Shown piece by piece: positions 45,147-53,042 of a stretch of 64,000 nt of DNA. Within the stretch, counting starts at the first letter, position 1. Each line of letters opens with the position of its first letter. A program made the position numbers and the translations under genes. Location of the stretch: the NCBI RefSeq assembly GCF_024129865.1, contig NZ_JAMYFE010000049.1, forward strand, positions 1-64,000. Direction: 5' to 3'. The stretch comes from Stieleria tagensis. Its GTDB lineage: Bacteria > Planctomycetota > Planctomycetia > Pirellulales > Pirellulaceae. Below the pieces are notes generated by a model. The model saw only the letters and a list, made by a program, of their open reading frames with translations. It ran no database searches and was not told the origin of the DNA.

Positions 45147-47260
45147 GCTACAAAAGTAAACTCAAGAAGATTAAACGTATGCCTCCGGGCGAAATCCGAT
45201 GGCGGATCAGCAGATTAATCAATCAGCGTAGGGAACGTCGCGACTGGCGGGGGCAGTTGGGGCCAGCTGGGAAGACTTGGCCAAAGTGCAATGGCGACTT
45301 GCTGAAGCGGTGTCAGCGGCTTGTTCCAGGGACTCAAAGCGAATCTTGGGATTCCTCGCCGGAAATCGCGAGTATGTTGAGTGACTACCGGCGGAAATCA
45401 AGATTGAATGCCGAGTCAATCATGGAAGGCAAATGGTTGATGCTTGGGCATCCGTTTGATCTTACCGGTGTTATCGACTGGCATTGCGATAGTCGCACTG
45501 GTTTTCAATGGAAAAGGGAGTTCTATTCCGACATCCCGCTTTACAATTTGCCTGGTGAGACTGACGTCAAGTATCCATGGGAATTGTCACGACATCAGTT
45601 TCTTCCTGAGTTGGCACGTGACTACCAGCTGAATGGTAGTGATCGATCTGCCGAGTATGCGCGGGAACTCATGCTTGATTGGATAGTGCAAAACCCGCTG
45701 TACGAAGGCGTGAATTGGACCAGCGGACTTGAGGTTGCGATGCGGGCAATTTCCTGGATTTGGACGTTGGCTGGCCTCGGCTCTTGGGAGGGATGGAGTG
45801 AACAGGATCTCGACATCATTGGAGGTTCATTGCGCGAACATGCGGTCTATTTGGCGGGCAACTTTTCGACCTATTCCAGTCCCTACAATCATCTTATCGG
45901 TGAAGCTGCGGGATTGCTTTGCATCGCCACTTTGTTTGATGAAGGGCCACTAGAGAATAGTTGGAAACGGAAATCTCGCGAAGTGCTTTTAGATTCGGGG
46001 CCGAAGCAGTTTTATAGCGACGGCTTCTGTGTCGAGCAAGCAATGGGTTATCACTATTACACACTCGGTTTCCTAGTCATTGGTTGGTTGGCATCGAAAA
46101 CGATCGGCGAGCCGCTAGATCAATTAGGCAAAGTGATTCATACAGGATTTCAGGTCGGGGCTTCGTTTCGCCAGCCCGATGGGCGATGGCCAGCAATAGG
46201 CGATTTGGATTCCGCGCGAGCCATACCGGTTTCAGTCGATGACTATTGGTGTTTCGATTCGCTTCAGAACTTGGCCGCTGTTCTTTTTGACGACCCGCAT
46301 TTGAAGACAGGAGAAAATGCTCCGGGGCAGGAGTTGTTTTGGCTCACTGGATCATCGGGGGTTTCGAGCTGGATGAAATTGGAGTCATTCAGCACACCAT
46401 CAGTAAACGTGGTTTATCAGGACTCTGGGTATGCCATCGGTTCAAATGAAAGCGATTGGATGTTGTTTGATGCCGGCTCAATCGCCCACGGGTTGTTTGG
46501 CGATGGGACACCTTCGACAGCGCACGGTCATGCCGATACATTGCAAGTGCTCTATTGTTTTGAGAAGCAATTGATCCTCAACGATGGGGGCATGCCATAT
46601 TATGGTGGGGATCAAGATTGGGTGGCGTATTTTAGAAGCCCGGCGGCGCACAATACCATTCATATCGACGGGGTCGATTTAGTTCGCCGTGCCGGGCGTC
46701 TCGCATGGTCTCATGAGGTTGCACGCCCCGAACTAGAAGCATCCATGACGTCAACGACTTGGCTGTGCCGAGGCACGGTTCAGTGGCCAGGCGTTTGCCT
46801 AGAGCGGTTCGTTTGCTGTATTCCCGGGAAAGGGCTTTGGATTGCCGATGTAATTAAGGCAACGGAACGCCGCCGTGCAGAATGGTATTGGCAGCTACCG
46901 AATCGTCAAATCAATCTTTCTGACCCAGGCATGGCGAAATGGGATAACATGAGTCTTTCTTGTCTCAGTTCGGGCGAACCTATTCAATCCAGTATTGATC
47001 GGTTTGACGAATCGAAACCTGAGGGATGGCGCTGTCTCGGATACGGAGAAAAGGATCCTGGGTGTAGGTTGCGGATTCAGCAGTCCGTGCACGGACAACT
47101 ACTGACACTCACATCGATTGGTCCCGCCGATCGTGGCCAAATTAGTGTTCGAGTAGGAGATCTAAGCTTGGGCGAAGGCGGTAGCGTTGCCGGCGAGTAT
47201 TCGGTGCGGATCGGACAATGTGAATGGCTCTTTCCACCGTTGGCGGAAATCTCTGGTTAA
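45143..47260 (+). CDS. Heparinase II/III-family protein, cytoplasmic-looking
   Basis: A 705-aa protein. The N-terminal alpha/alpha toroid (about 100-370: FDLTGVIDWHCDS, DVKYPWELSRHQFLPELARD, YSSPYNHLIGEAAGLL) and C-terminal beta-sandwich (HGHADTLQVLYCFEKQLILN, SPAAHNTIHIDG) match the heparinase II/III and PL15/PL17 alginate-lyase fold found in EPS operons. The candidate catalytic region around YNHLIGE and the HGHAD His are intact. No signal peptide is visible; the N-terminus is basic (MSYKSKLKKIKRM). It may trim or epimerise uronate-containing chains rather than degrade foreign polymer. Start ATG overlaps the sulfotransferase gene. Confidence 0.85.
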   Translation: MSYKSKLKKIKRMPPGEIRWRISRLINQRRERRDWRGQLGPAGKTWPKCNGDLLKRCQRLVPGTQSESWDSSPEIASMLSDYRRKSRLNAESIMEGKWLMLGHPFDLTGVIDWHCDSRTGFQWKREFYSDIPLYNLPGETDVKYPWELSRHQFLPELARDYQLNGSDRSAEYARELMLDWIVQNPLYEGVNWTSGLEVAMRAISWIWTLAGLGSWEGWSEQDLDIIGGSLREHAVYLAGNFSTYSSPYNHLIGEAAGLLCIATLFDEGPLENSWKRKSREVLLDSGPKQFYSDGFCVEQAMGYHYYTLGFLVIGWLASKTIGEPLDQLGKVIHTGFQVGASFRQPDGRWPAIGDLDSARAIPVSVDDYWCFDSLQNLAAVLFDDPHLKTGENAPGQELFWLTGSSGVSSWMKLESFSTPSVNVVYQDSGYAIGSNESDWMLFDAGSIAHGLFGDGTPSTAHGHADTLQVLYCFEKQLILNDGGMPYYGGDQDWVAYFRSPAAHNTIHIDGVDLVRRAGRLAWSHEVARPELEASMTSTTWLCRGTVQWPGVCLERFVCCIPGKGLWIADVIKATERRRAEWYWQLPNRQINLSDPGMAKWDNMSLSCLSSGEPIQSSIDRFDESKPEGWRCLGYGEKDPGCRLRIQQSVHGQLLTLTSIGPADRGQISVRVGDLSLGEGGSVAGEYSVRIGQCEWLFPPLAEISG

Positions 47261-47296
47261 TGTTCTTGTTTCCTTGATCGTTTTTGATAGCCATAA

Positions 47297-48535
47297 GTGA
47301 AAGTTCTTTCAATCTCAGCTACGTTTCCTTCATCTGCGGATCCATCACGTGGCGTATTCGTAAAGGAGCGTCTTCGGGCACTCTCCGAAAAACCTGAGAC
47401 GGAAGTGCGGGTGCTATCGCCTACTCCCTGGTTTCCGCCAATCAAGGCGTTCAAGAAGTGGTATAGGTGGAGCCAATATCCGAGACAGGAGGTGGTTTCC
47501 GGGATGACTGTCTATCGGCCTCGCTATGTATTGCCTCCCAAGGTAGGTGGATATTTTCATCCTCAATTGATCGACCTTGCAATTGCAAAACAGGTTGACC
47601 AAATCCGTCAGGCCTACCCCTTCGATCTGATCGATGCCCACTGGGTTTACCCCGCGGGTGCATGGTCGGCCAAACTTGCCAAGCGATACGGTGTTCCTGT
47701 TGTGATGACTGGGCGCGGTGAAGACATGATCAAGTTTCCCGATTTACCGTTGATTGGCAATCAAATTCGACGGGCGCTCAAGTTTGCAACTGGGTGCATT
47801 GGTGTCAGTCAGGAGATCAGCGAACAGATGATCGCCAATGGCGCTGCTATGGAAAGAACGTGTACGATTGCAAACGGAATCGATGGCCAGAAGTTTCATC
47901 CGAAAATCCGGTCAACCTGTCGGCAGGATTGTGGACTACCGGTCGATGTGCCTATCGCCATCTCCGTCGGCGACCGATTGGAGCTAAAGGGGTTTCATTT
48001 GGTCGCCGAGGCGATGTCGCTCGTGAGGAAGCGATTTCCCGAGGCGCTGTATATCATCGTCGGCGGCCCTGGGCGATTTGGACGAGATTACACGTCAGAG
48101 ATTCAGTCACGCATCGATCAATTTGCGCTCGGGGCAAATGTTCGCATGGTGGGACCAAAGCCGCATGGCGATCTGATTGATTGGTATAACGCGGCGGATT
48201 TATATGTGATGATGTCGTCGCGCGAGGGCTCGCCAAATGTCGTGCTTGAATCCTTGGCGTGCGGTACTCCGGTGATCGGTAATGCCGTTGGCGGAGTTCA
48301 GGATGAATTGAGCGATTGTTTAGCTGGACGTTTGATTCATGACCGTACGCCCGAAGCAGTTGCAGAAGCGATGATCGCTGAATTCGAATCACCCAGGAAT
48401 CCGGACGTGGTCGCCGGATTGATGAAGGATCGAACCTGGCAGGCGACCGCAGATCGCGTCTCTCACTTCATGCACGAAGTCGTTGATTCATCCGCAGCCG
48501 AATTTTCTTCCAACCCCCTTCACACAATCAACTAA
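47297..48535 (+). CDS. Glycosyltransferase family 4 (TuaC-like)
   Basis: A 412-aa GT4 enzyme. Opening VLSISATFPSSADPSRGVFV and YPFDLIDAHWVYPAGAWSAK resemble teichuronic-acid transferase TuaC. The donor half includes CTIANGIDGQKFHP, LELKGFHLVAEAMSLVRK, YIIVGGPGRFGRDY and the EX7E motif in SREGSPNVVLESLACGTPVI. Start GTG at 47297; the nearest ATG is far inside. It is 36 bases after the heparinase-like gene and 11 bases before the dehydrogenase. Confidence 0.9.
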   Translation: MKVLSISATFPSSADPSRGVFVKERLRALSEKPETEVRVLSPTPWFPPIKAFKKWYRWSQYPRQEVVSGMTVYRPRYVLPPKVGGYFHPQLIDLAIAKQVDQIRQAYPFDLIDAHWVYPAGAWSAKLAKRYGVPVVMTGRGEDMIKFPDLPLIGNQIRRALKFATGCIGVSQEISEQMIANGAAMERTCTIANGIDGQKFHPKIRSTCRQDCGLPVDVPIAISVGDRLELKGFHLVAEAMSLVRKRFPEALYIIVGGPGRFGRDYTSEIQSRIDQFALGANVRMVGPKPHGDLIDWYNAADLYVMMSSREGSPNVVLESLACGTPVIGNAVGGVQDELSDCLAGRLIHDRTPEAVAEAMIAEFESPRNPDVVAGLMKDRTWQATADRVSHFMHEVVDSSAAEFSSNPLHTIN

Positions 48536-48546
48536 CGGATATTTTG

Positions 48547-49860
48547 ATGCGAATCACCGTCATTGGAATCGGATATGTCGGCTGCGTTACTGCGGCCTGT
48601 TTGAGTCGCGACGGGCATCAAGTGATTGGTGTCGATGTTGATGCTGGTAAAGTCGATGCGATCAATCGTGGGTTGACTCCAGTTTTTGAGCCAGGGCTTG
48701 AGGAACTGCTGAAGACACAGGTGGAGACGGGGCGATTGTCAGCGACTACCGATCTTGCTTCGGCGATCATCGGCAGTGACGTTGCCTTGATCGCCGTTGG
48801 CACACCTTCGGCTGACGATGGTAGCACCAACGATCAAGCGTTGCGTCGGGTCGTGCAGCAAATCGGGACCATTCTCTCAGGCACTGATCAGTCATTGGTC
48901 GTCGTCGTACGGTCCACGCTCATGCCAGGAGTGCTCGAGGACGTCCTAACACCTCTATTGGCAGAGGCAATGGGAGAGCGCGTCGGCGATCGGGTTCTGA
49001 TTTGCAACAACCCCGAATTTCTTCGGGAGACGACAGCGATAGCGGATTACGACCAACCACCCTATGTTCTTGTGGGTGCCGATGGCGACCGAGCGGCGAA
49101 GGTTGTCCTGGACCTCTATAGCAAACTTAGTTGCGAAAAAATCGTCACCAATACTCGGGTGTCTGCAATGATCAAGTACACGTGCAACGCCTTCCATGCA
49201 CTGAAGGTTGGCTTTGCAAATGAGATCGGTACATTGGCTAAGTCGTTGGGGGCTGACGGAAGAGAAGTGATGGAAATTGTCTGTAAAGACACCCAGCTAA
49301 ACATCTCCACCGCTTACATGCGTCCTGGATTCGCCTTTGGTGGTTCCTGCCTACCGAAAGATGTGCGTGCCCTCGCGCGACATGCCCAGCGAGAAGGCCT
49401 GAAAACGGATCTCATTCGTTCGATCCTTCCCTCAAACAATTCTCACTTAGAACGAGCCGCTCATTTAGTGCGATCAACCGGCGCGCGCCGAATCGGCTTG
49501 GTGGGCCTTAGTTTCAAGGCCGGCACGGATGATCTTCGCGAGAGTCCACAAGTGTTGCTTGCCGAGACGCTGCTTGGACAAGGATTTGAGCTGCGGATTT
49601 TTGATCCGGATGTTCGAGTCACATCGCTGATCGGTGCTAACCGACATTACATTGACGAACGGTTGCCACACCTCGCCAAACTACTCTGCGAATCGCCCTC
49701 TGAGCTAATTGAACACTCCGAAGTGTTGATCGTAGCAACTAGCGTGGTTGATCGCTTAGACGGCTTTGATCGCTTCACCGGCAGGATCATTGATTTAAGG
49801 AGAGACTTGGTTGTCGCGGAGACATGCGACTCGGACTCTGTGCAAGAAGTGGCTCGTTGA
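48547..49860 (+). CDS. algD: GDP-mannose 6-dehydrogenase (AlgD-like)
   Basis: A 437-aa NAD-dependent nucleotide-sugar dehydrogenase that oxidises the C6 hydroxyl to a carboxylate in two steps. Rossmann motif ITVIGIGYVGCVTAACLSRD, VGTPSADDGS, NNPEFLRETTAIADYD, and catalytic Cys268 in FGGSCLPKDVRALA. Length, Cys position, MIKYTCNAFHALKVGFANE and GLSFKAGTDDLRESP closely follow Pseudomonas AlgD, favouring GDP-mannose over UDP-glucose as substrate; the UDP-glucose/UDP-mannosamine dehydrogenases are the alternative. It implies mannuronate or another uronic acid in the polymer. ATG 48547 is preferred to the TTG just before it. Confidence 0.86.
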   Translation: MRITVIGIGYVGCVTAACLSRDGHQVIGVDVDAGKVDAINRGLTPVFEPGLEELLKTQVETGRLSATTDLASAIIGSDVALIAVGTPSADDGSTNDQALRRVVQQIGTILSGTDQSLVVVVRSTLMPGVLEDVLTPLLAEAMGERVGDRVLICNNPEFLRETTAIADYDQPPYVLVGADGDRAAKVVLDLYSKLSCEKIVTNTRVSAMIKYTCNAFHALKVGFANEIGTLAKSLGADGREVMEIVCKDTQLNISTAYMRPGFAFGGSCLPKDVRALARHAQREGLKTDLIRSILPSNNSHLERAAHLVRSTGARRIGLVGLSFKAGTDDLRESPQVLLAETLLGQGFELRIFDPDVRVTSLIGANRHYIDERLPHLAKLLCESPSELIEHSEVLIVATSVVDRLDGFDRFTGRIIDLRRDLVVAETCDSDSVQEVAR

Positions 49861-51119
49861 AAATCCTTTTTCTTCAGAAGAGATTGCTCTTCCCCCCCAA
49901 TACCGGAGGGAAGATCCGCACACTAAATGTCGTTCGACACCTCGCGGAGTGGCATGACCTGACGTACGTATGCAATCTGCTTCCCGAAGAACAGCGTTTT
50001 CTACCCGAGATGCGATCGTTGGGCGTCGAATTAAAAACCGTTGGCTGGACTGAAGCGAGTCGACGAAGTTTTCAGTTTCTATGGTTTGCTTTGCGGAATT
50101 TATTGTTCTCTCCACTTCCGTTAAATGTCCAGAAAGATCAAGATTCTCGATTGCGATCTCTCGTTCAGGATGAAGTCGAGTCGGGGCAATATGACCTGCT
50201 AATCTGTGATTTTGTTCAAACAGCAGGCAATTGCATTGGGTTGAAGATCCCTAAGTTATTGTTTCAGCATAATGTCGAGGCTGAGATCTTTGAACGTCTT
50301 GCCGATCGCGGCGGGCCGTTGTGGCGATTGTATTTGTCCATGCAGGCTGGTCGGATGCGACAATTTGAAGGTGCCGCAGGAAAAGACTTCAACGGAGTCG
50401 TCGCGGTTAGTGAGCGCGATAAAATGCGGTTTGAAACCGAATACAGTTGGCGACATGTTCGGTTGATCGATACCGCCGTTGACACTAATTATTTCCAACC
50501 ACCTCCGGACGCTTCTCCCCGGGCCGGAGTGGTATTTGTCGGTTCGATGGATTGGCCACCAAACGTGGATGGCGTCCTTTCTTTCATCAGCGGTTCTTGG
50601 CAGCGAATTCGTGCAGATCGTCCGGACGTCAGCCTAACGATTGTTGGTCGCAATCCACCTGCCTCGTTGCTGCACCATCAGGGCCGTGACGGCATTCGAA
50701 TCACAGGCACCGTTGATGATATTCGCCCGTACTTATCCGCTTCTGCGGTAGCCGTGGTCCCTTTGCATTCGGGCGGCGGAACCAGACTGAAGATTTTCGA
50801 GTCGATGGCGATGGGATGCCCGGTGGTCAGCACGGAATTGGGGGCAGAGGGTCTACCATTACAAGATGGCGAACACTTGTTGATTCGTGACGGAGACCAG
50901 CCCTTCGCCGACGCAGTGCTAAATGTATTAGCGGATCCCGATTGTGCTCGCCGGCTCGCACGGTCTGCTTTAGCATTGGTGCAGACGAAATACTCATCCA
51001 TGGCTGTCGCACGGCAATTTGAACAGCACTGCCGTGAAGCAATTGCTGACTCTACTCTGAATCAGCCGGGGAATAGGGTGGAGAGTGGCAGCTTGGATCC
51101 CACCGCAACGGAAATGTAG
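49857..51119 (+). CDS. Glycosyltransferase family 4 (exosortase-associated stp1-like)
   Basis: A 420-aa GT4 enzyme resembling the PEP-CTERM/EpsH1-associated sugar transferase group (TIGR03087). KILFLQKRLLFPPNTGGKIR opens the fold; LLFQHNVEAEIFER, VFVGSMDWPPNVDGVLSFI, VSLTIVGRNPP and VPLHSGGGTRLKIFESMAMG are diagnostic. The TTG at 49857 overlaps the dehydrogenase stop (TTGA) and gives the family-typical N-terminus; an ATG at 49824 inside the upstream gene would add 11 residues. Donor sugar unknown. Confidence 0.88.
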   Translation: MKILFLQKRLLFPPNTGGKIRTLNVVRHLAEWHDLTYVCNLLPEEQRFLPEMRSLGVELKTVGWTEASRRSFQFLWFALRNLLFSPLPLNVQKDQDSRLRSLVQDEVESGQYDLLICDFVQTAGNCIGLKIPKLLFQHNVEAEIFERLADRGGPLWRLYLSMQAGRMRQFEGAAGKDFNGVVAVSERDKMRFETEYSWRHVRLIDTAVDTNYFQPPPDASPRAGVVFVGSMDWPPNVDGVLSFISGSWQRIRADRPDVSLTIVGRNPPASLLHHQGRDGIRITGTVDDIRPYLSASAVAVVPLHSGGGTRLKIFESMAMGCPVVSTELGAEGLPLQDGEHLLIRDGDQPFADAVLNVLADPDCARRLARSALALVQTKYSSMAVARQFEQHCREAIADSTLNQPGNRVESGSLDPTATEM

Positions 51120-51153
51120 GTGGAGACCACTGTATTCGCAACACTGAGAATAA

Positions 51154-52146
51154 ATGCCTAAACAATCACCCATAAAACGCAAGGTCATGTATGTGTCGTG
51201 GGCGGAATCGTGCAGCCGCAGCGACCAAACGGCGAGAGAATTGGGAGGACAGTCGCTGCTGATCTACTTACCGGTTTTGGGCAGTCATCCGGTTACGATT
51301 CTCCCTAAATATTGCGGGCAATTCTTCATGACGGCCTTCGCGTTGATTCGTTATCGCCCCCGTGCCGTAATTGTCATGTCGCCACCCATCGTCGCGGCGT
51401 TTGCAGTCTTGATTTATCATCTGTTGACGGGCCGGAAATTTGCGTTGGATTGCCACACAGCAGCGTTCCTGCACCCTCGATGGAATCGTCTGCAATGGCT
51501 TCAGCATTTGATCGGACGGCGAGCGAGTATCAATATCGTCCACAATGAACACCTAGCTCAACTGGTGGAACAGAATGGTGGGAAAACTGTAATTGTGAAG
51601 GATGTTCCCGTTGTCTATGAGTCCGGCGACACCTACGAACTCTCTAACGGCCCGAATGTCACAGCTGTCTGCTCCTTCAATCCAGATGAGCCCATCGGAG
51701 CGATTCTAGATGCGGCGAAAAGATTACCTGAGGTCCAGTTTTACCTAACCGGAAACCCGAAGCATCTTTCCGCCGATCTGGCGGAGTCTCTTCCGATTAA
51801 TGTCAAGCTAACCGGATTCGTCAGTGATTCCGCTTTTGGCGACTTGCTGATACGTTCTGACATTGTTATGTCACTCACCACGCGAGACCATACAATGCTG
51901 CGTGGCGCCTGGGAAGCGATTTACCAAGGCACTCCAGTGATTGTCTCCGACTGGCCAGTTCTGAAGCAAGCGTTTCCTTTGGGGGCATTGCATGTCGATA
52001 ATTCGCCTGAGGGTATTGCCGAAGCCGTGTCGGTCTGCTTAAGCGACTCCGAACGTTTTCGGTGCGAAGCCGATCAAAGCCGATTGCAACGAACGACGCG
52101 TTGGCATCAGACGCGAGATCAAATCTTGCGGGCACTCAATGTCTAG
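51154..52146 (+). CDS. Glycosyltransferase (GT-B fold, GT4-like)
   Basis: A 330-aa protein. The N-terminal half has a hydrophobic segment (FMTAFALIRYRPRAVIVMSP... FAVLIYHLL) and KFALDCHTAAFLHPRW, IVHNEHLAQLVEQNGGK. The C-terminal half has VQFYLTGNPKHL, NVKLTGFVSDSAFGDLLIRS and LRGAWEAIYQGTPVIVSDWP, where the terminal Glu corresponds to the donor-binding region. Shorter than usual GT4 enzymes. It starts 34 bases after the previous gene. Confidence 0.78.
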   Translation: MPKQSPIKRKVMYVSWAESCSRSDQTARELGGQSLLIYLPVLGSHPVTILPKYCGQFFMTAFALIRYRPRAVIVMSPPIVAAFAVLIYHLLTGRKFALDCHTAAFLHPRWNRLQWLQHLIGRRASINIVHNEHLAQLVEQNGGKTVIVKDVPVVYESGDTYELSNGPNVTAVCSFNPDEPIGAILDAAKRLPEVQFYLTGNPKHLSADLAESLPINVKLTGFVSDSAFGDLLIRSDIVMSLTTRDHTMLRGAWEAIYQGTPVIVSDWPVLKQAFPLGALHVDNSPEGIAEAVSVCLSDSERFRCEADQSRLQRTTRWHQTRDQILRALNV

Positions 52147-52187
52147 GCTAATCCGCCCCTTTTTGAAACCAAGAAAAGTGAGAAATC

Positions 52188-53042
52188 ATGAGTGAACCAG
52201 AAAGGCTCTCCGAATCGAATTCACGAGATGCGATGCTGACAACGAACCAGCGCCAGACGGAGTTCTACGAAACGCACGGACACAACCTTAATAAGTCGAG
52301 CAAAGGGCTGCCCAGTCGTCTTTGGGGATGGGCTCGAGGTCGGATGAAAGACTATCGCCGGGAAACGGGGATTAAGGATGCAATTCGTGATTTTCAGTTG
52401 GAAGCTTTGGGAGATTTGAAAGGGAAGCGGGTGCTCGACTTGGGCTGTTATGATGGAAACAGCATGAGCTTGCATTTGGCACGGTCAGCCGACTACTACC
52501 TTGGAGCCGACCTTTCGACGAAAGCCATTGACAAGCTGAATGCCAAACTCGTGGGATTCCCAAATGCCGAGGGTAAAGCTGTCGATTTTTTGTCGACTGA
52601 ATTTAGTCCGCAGCCTTTCGATGTGATCTACGCTAACAGCGTCATGCATCACTTCGAACACTTCGATGCCTTTCTGTCAGTTCTTCGAAGCCATCTGAAA
52701 CCCGGTGGGTATGTTGTCTCGTTTGATCCGTTGGAGACCGCAGCGACAATCCGTGTTTTGAGGTGGGCCTATCGCCCATTTCAAAAGGATGCCGACTGGG
52801 AATGGCCTTTTCAGAAGTCAACTTTCGCAGCAATCGAAAAACACTTCCAAATCGATCAGATTCAGGGTTTCTTAGGCAAATCCAAGTGGCCGATTTTCTT
52901 GACTCTTATTCCTGGAACGCACAAATTAGTGACCAGGATGGGCGTCAGATCCGCTCTCCACGATTATGAACATGCAAACCAATTGGGACGCCCCTTGTGG
53001 CGTTGCATGCAAGTCGCAATGAAACTGGTGCGAAATGAATAG
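52188..53042 (+). CDS. Class I SAM-dependent methyltransferase
   Basis: A 284-aa methyltransferase. Motif I is KGKRVLDLGCYDGNSMSL (about 84-101), motif II is YYLGADLSTKAIDKL, and motif IV is FDVIYANSVMHHFEHFDAF. HLKPGGYVVSFDP is the following strand. The C-terminus has a weakly hydrophobic stretch. In this locus it most likely O-methylates a sugar of the repeat unit, possibly on a lipid-linked intermediate. The last 8 bases overlap the next gene. Confidence 0.85.
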   Translation: MSEPERLSESNSRDAMLTTNQRQTEFYETHGHNLNKSSKGLPSRLWGWARGRMKDYRRETGIKDAIRDFQLEALGDLKGKRVLDLGCYDGNSMSLHLARSADYYLGADLSTKAIDKLNAKLVGFPNAEGKAVDFLSTEFSPQPFDVIYANSVMHHFEHFDAFLSVLRSHLKPGGYVVSFDPLETAATIRVLRWAYRPFQKDADWEWPFQKSTFAAIEKHFQIDQIQGFLGKSKWPIFLTLIPGTHKLVTRMGVRSALHDYEHANQLGRPLWRCMQVAMKLVRNE

